Source of the DNA: Psilocybe azurescens
Taxonomy: Eukaryota > Basidiomycota > Agaricomycetes > Agaricales > Agrocybaceae
Direction: 5' to 3'
NCBI GenBank assembly: GCA_023853785.1
Contig: JAJIRX010000088.1
Span: 1-27,025 of the forward strand
Length of the DNA stretch: 27,025 nt
Shown in pieces: positions 19,995 to 27,025 of this stretch (position 1 is the stretch's first letter; every line of letters starts with the position of its first letter). A program made the translations under genes and the position numbers. Under the pieces are notes generated by a model. That model ran no database searches and had not been told where the DNA came from. It saw only the letters and a list, made by a program, of their open reading frames with translations.

Positions 19995-21939
19995 TTGGAA
20001 GACAGCGGGCAGGAGAGCGATGTCAATGATATTCGGTCTCCATTTCGGTGTCGTTTTATATCGTTCAGCTCATATACGTGTTATTTCTATACCGAGATGT
20101 GCCTTGTGCTCTAAGCCAGCAATATTTCTAAGCCTTTACTTCGGGCTTAGCAATCCTTCACTTATACTAAATTGAGTATTGAAGATAGCGACAAATGCAG
20201 TCTTGGCAGCCACCATTAAACGTGATCGCAGTTCTGAACTTACGCCTCACAACCTATAAATGGAAGCAACTCACCTAACGTGTCCGCCGTCCGCCGTACT
20301 CGGCGGAAAGACTCGAATCTATTATAACAATTGGAAGTGATGTTTCTCACGGGACTAGAAGAGACAATCTCATTGGCTGCTGAGATCTATCTGTATAATG
20401 GGTTTCTCCCACGGGAGCTCTCGAAAAGAGGAGTTATACATGTCGAGTCCTAGCGCGTTCCCCCACTCAACTGCCATCTTCAATTTTCTCTTTCTGAACT
20501 CACGAAATCTGGCGCTCTTATCCTTGATCAGCTATTTCTTTTCTTTCCTTTGTATTATAGTATGTGAAGTACACAATATCAATGCACGGCTTTCCCTTCC
20601 TCCCATGTGTGATTTGATTTTCTTTCTTTCTAAACTGACCGTAGAATGCCTTTCTTTCTGCTTGGACTCCAGTTGTGTATATTATGCAGGCTGTTGCTAT
20701 TAATAGGCATTAACCGCAGAGAATTTTCTGGAATTCCCGCGAGCTTTGCATGCTTGGCGCATCCAGGACCAGAATGTACCGACAAACACGACAAGTGGCG
20801 TGTCCTCGCACTCCAAAAACTCTTCGAGAACTCACTCGAGATGTAGTAGATTTGCCACCCCATCGCGTTCCTGCCGCAAGGACATTGACGCCCACACCTC
20901 TTCCCGGATATGTAGAGAGAATGAGGGCAACGTATGTTCCCGAAATTGGAGCTCTCGCAATGAGGACCTTCAAAATTCTCCTCGACGCCGTGGTCCCAAT
21001 GGCACACAGGATGAAATGTTGGTACTTGTCACTTCGACTTCTCGGAGTAGGTTTATTTAACATTCCTCTCTGGAGTTGGTGCAACGGCGCTTAATTCACC
21101 CGACGCCCCTCTTATCTCACCTCCTAGTCAACTACCACGCGCTTCCAGTATTCTTGGTCAACCCCGTCCAAGGTCGTTAGCTCAAACACGCCGTGAAGAA
21201 CGGGAGCGTAATATGCAATAACGAGCACCGACTCCGCCTAACATTAAGCCTGCAATTAACGCCATCCAATTATCAACACCTCTGCCAATTCAAAATGAAG
21301 GGAACTATTGTACAGTAACTTTTTTCCTGATCATTTTCGCCATACTGATATCATCCATAGCTCTCACATAGCTCTCACAGACGTAGCAGCGAATGCAGAC
21401 CCTATTCAGCTGGCGACTCCTTCTCCCCAACCTAATGTAAGGACCAGATTAACTGAGGGGCAGGCGAGCAACGGACAGCAGGTGTAGCGAATTCCAGTGT
21501 ACATGTTTTATTGCCCCATGATGCCGCTGATTCGTTTACAATGGATGTAGTATATGACGAGGTCCTATTAGATTAAACTTATGTGTCTAATTTCATAGCA
21601 GGTAGTGTAGATGACAGAGGTCTTAGGCTTAATAATTTATTTTTGGACAACACCGTACAACGCACGGGTATCTGTTAGTTCCTCTTACTTGAGCTCTGCA
21701 TGAATGTCAGTTTTTATTTTTGAAAAGGGTGCCTACTCAAAGTCATTGTCCGCGGACCGTATTTGTTGCGTGTTTGTTCATTGGTATGCCTTGTGTACGC
21801 GTTGTTTGTCCGAAATCTGTCGGGCCCTTCAGCAACCACTACCACAGATTATTTCATCCGTAAATAAAGCAAAAGACTTGCACGCACTCAAAGAAACCTC
21901 GAAATACATCTTCTTACTAAGTACGGTAAGTTCAAGACC
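19995..21939. other. Region between the two epoxide hydrolase copies, about 1.9 kb
   Basis: No firm gene. A plus-strand stretch near 20750-21160 stays open in more than one frame; the most protein-like reading contains LTPTPLPGYVERMRATYVPE and, after a possible intron (GTACTTG donor near 21020), a Pro/Ser-rich end SPDAPLISPPSQLP with TRREERERNMQ before a stop at about 21216-21218, but frames and start cannot be reconciled. A second candidate starts at ATG 21294 and, with an intron GTAACT...CATAG, gives a 43-residue peptide. Both are weak. The AT-rich part 20450-20640 looks non-coding. Confidence 0.25.
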
Positions 21940-23087
21940 TCGGGGATCTTCGCGTCACCTCCGATAAACTTGCCACAAACTCCCTGATACCCTTCTTCAA
22001 AATCTCTGGGGTTTCTGTAGCGGCATAGTGACCTCTCTCCGAATGTTCTTTCCAGAAGACAATATTTCTGGCTAAACTCGCTTTCGCCCACTAAATAGGA
22101 AGGTAGGCTATGTCATAGGAAAGCAGCTGACTCCGAACGCTACCTTGTTAGAAATGACCTTATTATAAATCTAGTAAGGCAATTGCGGAATTCCCTCCTT
22201 GTATATTCCGGTGTACCGTGAGCTTCTCGATAAGAGATACAGCATCTTCCGGGTGATAATCACCTCGGAATTCCATACGTATCCTGGCGAGAGGAGGTTG
22301 TCACCCCGATGGGAGTCGTTCAAACCATACAATATAGTATGCGGGTTCGTGTTTTTGAATCTGGCCACACCTCCCCTCATCCGTGAACCACCACAGAGAA
22401 CGTTGGTACCTCTTCTTATAATCTGAGGTAAAGTCGCCGAAAACAAATCGCAGAAAAGCGAAAGGCTGCTTCCAAGGAGATGGCTTAAGCGCCGTCAAGA
22501 AGTTGAGATGGACGCCAACGCATGAGTCGGGGAAGGAGAGAGCTATAGAACAAAGGGTGTATGACCCCCAACCACCATCTTGTCCGATATATTTCGTGTA
22601 ACCCAGTTTTAACATCAACTGGTTGAAGACGAACCCGATCCTTGGCACTGAAATCCAGGCGCCTGATTGTCTATATTTGATTGACGCTGTTCTACAAATG
22701 GAAGAAAGTGGATGGACCCTTGGAGAAGATGAGAAAGTAAGGCCAGGCAGGGATGGGGCGGCTGCGTGGAGGGCCTGCCGCTTTGGATCTTTCGGGTTAG
22801 TCAGGCTGAAAAGGTATTTAACCTTGTTATCAATTGAATCAGTTATTTACAAAATGGCGAGTGCAAATCCCATGCCTCGGTAGTTTCCTGGCCACCCATG
22901 AAGGAAAAGTAATGGGATGGCGTCGGCTCTCTCACTCCGGTGATGAACGAGATGTATATTAATGAGTTATTCGTCTTCCTCAGGGATATCGAAGGTAAAC
23001 ATCTTGTGGGGTTTAATTTTTCTTCCGCACTTCCCAATCGTATTTGCTCTTCCAATAAGCGACCAGGTCGTGCATTACAACACCAAA
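21940..23087 (-). pseudogene. Epoxide hydrolase pseudogene (tandem copy)
   Basis: Minus-strand sequence follows the intact gene at 18648-19994 along its whole length, from the region matching WKHKYNWRN (about 23040-23087) to the C-terminal SPEALQEDIREF equivalent (about 21990). It includes a long match PRIGFVFNQLMLKLGYTKYI and FAFLRFVFGDFTSDYKKRYQ. The frame is broken several times, introns are not all recognisable, and the cap region has lost sequence. At the nucleophile elbow the intact GGDWGS has become DGGWGS, so the catalytic Asp is replaced by Gly, a change that is not an indel and so not a homopolymer error. The equivalent of the catalytic His survives (GHYAATE). The N-terminal start is not found. 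It arose by tandem duplication in the same orientation and then decayed. Confidence 0.85.
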
Positions 23088-23294
23088 AGTCTTCGGATCG
23101 TTAGAGTGAAAGGTGAACGTTATGTCCTATTGGAATCGACGAATGCTACGTACAGCTCCCTAGAGTGTTTCTCTATTTCTCTACAGACCAGCAGGATTCT
23201 AGCTAGAGAGAGAAAAAAGATAGATAGCGTCGATCGGCGAGCAAATTAAACACAAGATAGCATAAAAATAGGACATGTAAGTAAAGACCAACAT

Positions 23295-24940
23295 TCAAAA
23301 TCTAGAAGGATAATCCGTATCAACTTCAAACGGATCGTCATTATTCGAATAACTCGGATATCTTCCTCCAGGAGGCCACACAGGCTTCAACATCTCTTGA
23401 TCTTCATTGCCTAGCGTATCCAGCGTACACGCGGCCTCGAGCCTTGCGAACTGCTCCGGCTCTTCCATGCGCCACGCGCGCTCGAGCTCCTCAAACATCT
23501 TCAACCGAAGCGCCTTCTTCGGGCGGCTCACAGCGAGCTCAATGACGAACTCGATCTCATCCTCGCTGTTCAGGTTCGCGATCAGAGTGGACAGCTTAGG
23601 CCAGCACTCTTTGTGGGGGGAATATGGCAGGAGTACGGCGAGGATGTTCTCGTCTGGCTCGTCCACGGAGAGGAGCAGCGTTTGGGTTCGCTTGGTGAGG
23701 TGCATGAAGTACCGCGCGGCGGCGATGGTGGACGCTGTCGAGTCGATGAGGGTGAGTGTGGTCAGGGAGGGAAGAAGTATCCCGGTTTTGATGAAGTTGG
23801 GGGCGGTGTGGGGACGGTAGTCCCGAATTCCTCGGGCACCCAGATGTTGCGGAGGGAGAGGGATTCGAGGACGGGCAGGCGGAGATACGGAAGGAGGAGC
23901 GTCAGGAAGTCGTTGTCGCTGTAGCGGAGGTGCTTGAGGCTGCTCATGGTGATGAGCGGCAGCCCCTCGAACGCCAGCGGCGGATGAAACACGTTCCCTA
24001 CGATCGACAGGTTGGTCAAAGTGGGTATCGCGAATATCTCGAGCATCGCGGGCCAGGTGAACAGCAAGCTCAAGCAGTCTTCCGCTTCTATGCGCAGGGT
24101 GGTTATGTTGGAGAGGGGCGGCAGGACGCACCCCGAGCCGTCTAAGTGGACGTAGTCCAATTTCGGCGCGCCGCCTGTGAACAGAGTGGGTTGGATATCT
24201 GGGGCATCTATCAGATCAGTCGCGTCCACAAAATGCGATTTTTGCCCGGAGACGTCGGGGAAAATGCGAAGTACTCGAGGTTCGGAGCGGATGCGGACGT
24301 GAGTGAACGGATGCGGCCGATTACGGGCAGTGAGAAGTCCGCGCGCAGTATGAAGATCTTCCACCGCGCGACGTGCGTGAGCGCCAGGTCGAGCATCGCA
24401 AGGCGGTCGTCCTCCTCAACGGGGTTAGTCCGGGGCCCCCAAAGCTGTCGTTGAATTCCAAGACTAACTCCAGGCTCTGCGTGCCCGACCTGTCTAAATA
24501 TGCGGCGAAGCGTTGCAGGAGATGCCATCCCCGACATATCCTCCTCCCAGTAGAAGAACCGCGACCACAAGCGCGGGTAGTTGAGGGCGATCTCGCGCCA
24601 GCGTTTGCACACATGCGTGATGACGACCTCGGAGCGCAGTCTTCTTCCTTCGACCGTCTCAGGAGCTGGCTCAGTATCGAGGCCGTTGTACTCGGGGTGC
24701 GTTCCCGTAGCAGTAGCAGTCGCATAGTCGAAGATCATGCACGTAATCTCCGCTGGCAAGTTCAGCAAAGACGAGGAAGCGTTGTATATTGCGCCGTATT
24801 CTGCGCGGAGCTCTGATAGTTTTTGGTCAATCCCCGATTTTGAGGACGAGGCTACTCCGCTCTTCTTTCAGGGTGGCCATTTGGGTGGAGAGCTTCCACA
24901 TAGATGCGTCCCTCGTCGTCGCGTTTCGAGGACCAGACAT
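23295..24940 (-). CDS. F-box protein with N-terminal coiled coil and leucine-rich tail, frame interrupted
   Basis: ATG at 24940 (MSGPRNATTRDASMWKLSTQ). The order is typical of agaricomycete F-box proteins: a short coiled coil (MATLKEERSSLVLKI, IDQKLSELRAEY), then the box starting LLNLPAEITCMIFDYA with VITHVCKRWREIALNYPRLW, then irregular leucine-rich repeats (APNLEYFAF, APKLDYVHLDGSG, SLKHLRYSDNDF, PVLESLSLRNIW) and an acidic end (NNDDPFEVDTDYPSRF). It would act as a substrate adaptor of an SCF ubiquitin ligase. Four open segments are needed: the frame changes at CCCC 24832-24835 (one base too many), at GGGGAAAA 24257-24264 (one short) and at GGGG 23810-23813 (one short). With these, total length is a whole 548 codons. 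No introns are needed. All three breaks lie in homopolymers, which argues for sequence error over decay. Confidence 0.7.
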
Positions 24941-25317
24941 GGTATTAGGATTGCGAATGCTACGGTCCCCAGATTATTTTACGCGGCAAGTTTAGAACCA
25001 GGAAAATGCGTACTATGTATTCAGAACAAGAAGAAATTATTTGACAAGCGATTAGCTGGGTGCGTTGTTAAACACTTTATCGGAGAACTCGACGACAGAG
25101 AACGTTGAACTTGAAGGCAAACTCCAAGAACTCAGTTGGGTTTGAAAAACTTAAAACTTAAATAAAAGGGGAGCAAACGATATTGGTCACATGCACCGTA
25201 TGCAATCATTGCATTTCAAGTTCTTCTGAACTCCCATTGCGACCTTCATCTTGAATTTCTGAATACCATCTCCAAGTTATATAATTCCACATTAAACTCT
25301 CAGAACTAAACTGTAAA
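24941..25317. promoter_or_regulatory. Divergent promoter region
   Basis: About 380 bases between the minus-strand F-box gene and the plus-strand gene at 25318. The right half is AT-rich (AACTTAAAACTTAAATAAAAGG near 25149-25170) and CT-containing up to the start codon (AACTGTAAAATGG). A near-inverted AAACTTAAAACTTAAAT tract may be a TATA-type element for the plus-strand gene. Confidence 0.35.
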
Positions 25318-26240
25318 ATGGATATACCTCATAACCAGAATGGAAACGGGAACGGGACTAGCAACGGTCTGCAACGCCACATCCGACCCCTAACATCCAA
25401 GCAAGAAAGAAAGCTCGTCGATTATCTCGACGAAGCTTTCCTAGATCTCACTCGCAACTTCAAGAAGCGGTCAGCATGAAGCTCACATATCCATCCGAGC
25501 ATTGATATACCAATTATCTTACTGCATCTAGATCAGAGGTGTCGTCCACTCTCAAGACTCTCCCCGCCTACCTCGACGCCGTTCGCCGCATTCTCGCGCT
25601 CATCCTGCAAATACCCCCGTGGATCCCTCCACAAGCCTCCGCATCGCGTACATGCTTCGCCTGACAGGCGATACGCTTGGTGCTATTTCCGGGTACACTC
25701 TCGCTCTTGGTCCATCGGACGACCCTAGCCTCACGATCCGCGACACCCTACAGGACCTCGTCGATTTTCTAGACGACTTGGACCAGGCCTGGGTCGCCGT
25801 CCTCCAGAACCAGATATGGGACCCCGTGTCGGCGGAGGGCATCGACCTCGTGCTTCCTGCGAGCATCGAAGTCCTAGCCCCTGCCCCAGCGACAAACGCG
25901 AACGGCAACTCCGTATCGCGGCGGCCCACGATACTGAAATCAACGCCCCCAAAGTCAAACAGACGTCACCCGCCTGCGAAGCCTCCTCTTCGCCGGCCAG
26001 TCGTCCTTGGAGGAGTGGTTGGCCCACGCACGCAGTGTCGGGACCGAAATTGAACTCGATACCGAGTCACAGCCGCAGGGGCACGAGCAGGAGCAGGACG
26101 TCTCCAGCATGCTCGCGCGCATGGGCCTGCTCGACGACTTCGACGCGCTATTCGTCCGCACGCTCGACTTCCTCGGCGGGTTCGCAGGGAATGTGTCGCG
26201 GAACACCGTCACCCCGCTGGAAGAGAGTACGATGCAGTAG
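25318..26240 (+). CDS. Conserved-looking protein of unknown function, frame interrupted
   Basis: ATG at 25318; exon 1 25318..25469 (CG|GTCAGC), intron 25470-25531, exon 2 25532..26240. After a Gly/Asn-rich start, exon 1 reads LTSKQERKLVDYLDEAFLDL and exon 2 reads STLKTLPAYLDAVRRILALI, SLRIAYMLRLTGDTLGAISG, LQDLVDFLDDLDQAWVAVLQ and VDLVLPAS-like sequence, then LRSLLFAGQSSLEEWLAH and ARMGLLDDFDALFVRTLDFL. It looks all-helical, with no signal peptide or transmembrane span. Three frame changes fall at C runs 25614-25618, 25884-25887 and 25946-25950, each needing one more base; with them the ORF is a whole 288 codons. I recall similar fungal proteins without a known role but cannot name the family. 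The helical, leucine-rich body suggests a scaffold or complex subunit, which is inference. Confidence 0.6.
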
Positions 26241-26999
26241 ACGAGCTGTGCTTGATGCATCATGCCAGTGTTTTCGGTCGGTCGAGGGGTTTTAGGACCT
26301 CCTCCAGACTCGGTCAGTTCAGAACTTGAACTCTGGACGTGTATTTTCCTGCTTTGTCATGAGGACTATGGTCAACCTTCGACACGTTCAGCGAAGCAGC
26401 AAGCTATATTCCCTATCTTTCTCTGGGCTTCATCCGCCACGTTCCTCAAATGGGACATAATTGCAGATTGTCATGGTCTTATTAACCAAGTAGACCATGG
26501 ATAAAGCCAATAACTTGACCAGTGGAAAGGCGGCGTAGCTCAGCGATCATTCATCATATCATCGAACGGTCAAGATGATCTCGACACGAGTACAACGCAT
26601 CACCCACTCCGATCGATGTACTTGCACACGCCCAAACATTTTAGGGAATAACAGTCTAAAATGGAGAGTGCGTAGTAGTAACACAAACACGGATCGACTT
26701 AACAAACGATCAGTTTACCGCGACTTAGTAGTATACAATAATGCGTCTGCGCAATACCAAACTAAGAAGGATAATGCAGTCGTTTGAACGCAATCTCGTA
26801 TCGTAACTCATAACTTCGTAGCCCAATTTAAATTAGATGTGTGGATGTATGTATGTACAGTGGTTCTGAAAAGCAGAAAGGGAAATGTAAAAGACATCTA
26901 TTATCTATCTATTATAATAAATCTATTGTAATAAAAGAGCTCAGACTCTTTCTCACGAGACACAAATCACTATTTAACCAACGTACCCTAGCTCTAAAC
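26241..26999. other. Intergenic region with promoter of a truncated downstream gene
   Basis: No gene recognised. Near 26893-26935 there is an AT-rich low-complexity tract (CTATTATCTATCTATTATAATAAATCTATTGTAATAAA), then a CT-containing leader up to the ATG at 27000. GTAGCTCAGCG at 26536-26546 resembles a tRNA D arm but no tRNA can be folded around it. Confidence 0.35.
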
Positions 27000-27025
27000 A
27001 TGAAGCTTTTATCGTTGTCCGTGAG
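27000..27025 (+). CDS. Start of a probable secreted protein, cut by the window edge
   Basis: ATG at 27000 in context CTCTAAACATGAAG encodes MKLLSLSV before the sequence ends. Met-Lys followed by a run of Leu/Ser/Val is the usual start of a signal peptide, and the preceding AT-rich tract and pyrimidine/ACA leader look like a promoter. Only eight residues are visible, so this is a guess from context. Confidence 0.35.

Noticed and set aside
26530..26600. Possible tRNA from the D-arm-like GTAGCTCAGCG
   Set aside because: No matching acceptor, anticodon or T arm can be found nearby.
1..27025. CRISPR array, secondary-metabolite cluster or mating-type locus
   Set aside because: No spaced repeats; the P450-like gene and epoxide hydrolase are 10 kb apart with no backbone enzyme; no homeodomain, pheromone or receptor sequence found.

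Overview
The window looks like nuclear DNA of a mushroom-forming basidiomycete (Agaricomycetes). The signs are short introns (mostly about 55-80 bases, GT-AG, one GC-AG), pyrimidine-rich stretches before start codons, F-box proteins with a coiled coil ahead of an LPxE-type box, a Mug135-like protein, and secreted proteins with a repeated [D/E]AR pro-segment. There is no CRISPR array, operon or prokaryotic signal. The mix is a few core eukaryotic genes among lineage-specific and decaying genes, with long gene-poor stretches.

Layout. 1-394 (-): 5' part of an unidentified gene that runs off the left edge. 1374-2564 (-): inositol polyphosphate multikinase. 2885-4038 (-): secreted Lys/His-rich repeat protein. 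6418-6705 (+): a stand-alone ORF resembling the pro-segment of a Kex2/furin convertase. 7102-7205 and 7295-7397 (-): two intron-containing tRNA-Met(CAT) genes, one with a damaged acceptor stem. 7675-8991 (-): intronless cytochrome P450-like protein. 10572-11551 (+): protein with seven amphipathic repeats. 12048-12821 (+): heptad-repeat/Mug135-like protein. 12862-14055 (-): multi-pass membrane protein, divergent from 14398-15703 (+), the ribosome-assembly factor RPF2. 16636-17527 (-): F-box-like protein. 18648-19994 (-): intact epoxide hydrolase. 21940-23087 (-): decayed tandem copy of it lacking the nucleophile. 23295-24940 (-): second F-box protein. 25318-26240 (+): conserved-looking protein of unknown function. 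27000-end (+): start of a probable secreted protein.

The dominant large-scale signal is that many genes read well in one frame and then continue in another after a short homopolymer, usually a C/G run. Adding or removing one base gives coherent exon phases in 23295-24940 (three shifts), 25318-26240 (three), 10572-11551, 12048-12821, 12862-14055, 16636-17527 and 1374-2564. RPF2, epoxide hydrolase, the P450-like gene and the repeat-rich secreted gene are uninterrupted. The simplest reading is homopolymer-length error in the assembly, although pseudogenes are also present (the epoxide hydrolase copy is one). No pathway links the genes; the best biological leads are the lone convertase pro-segment, the two repeat-built proteins and the tRNA-Met pair.
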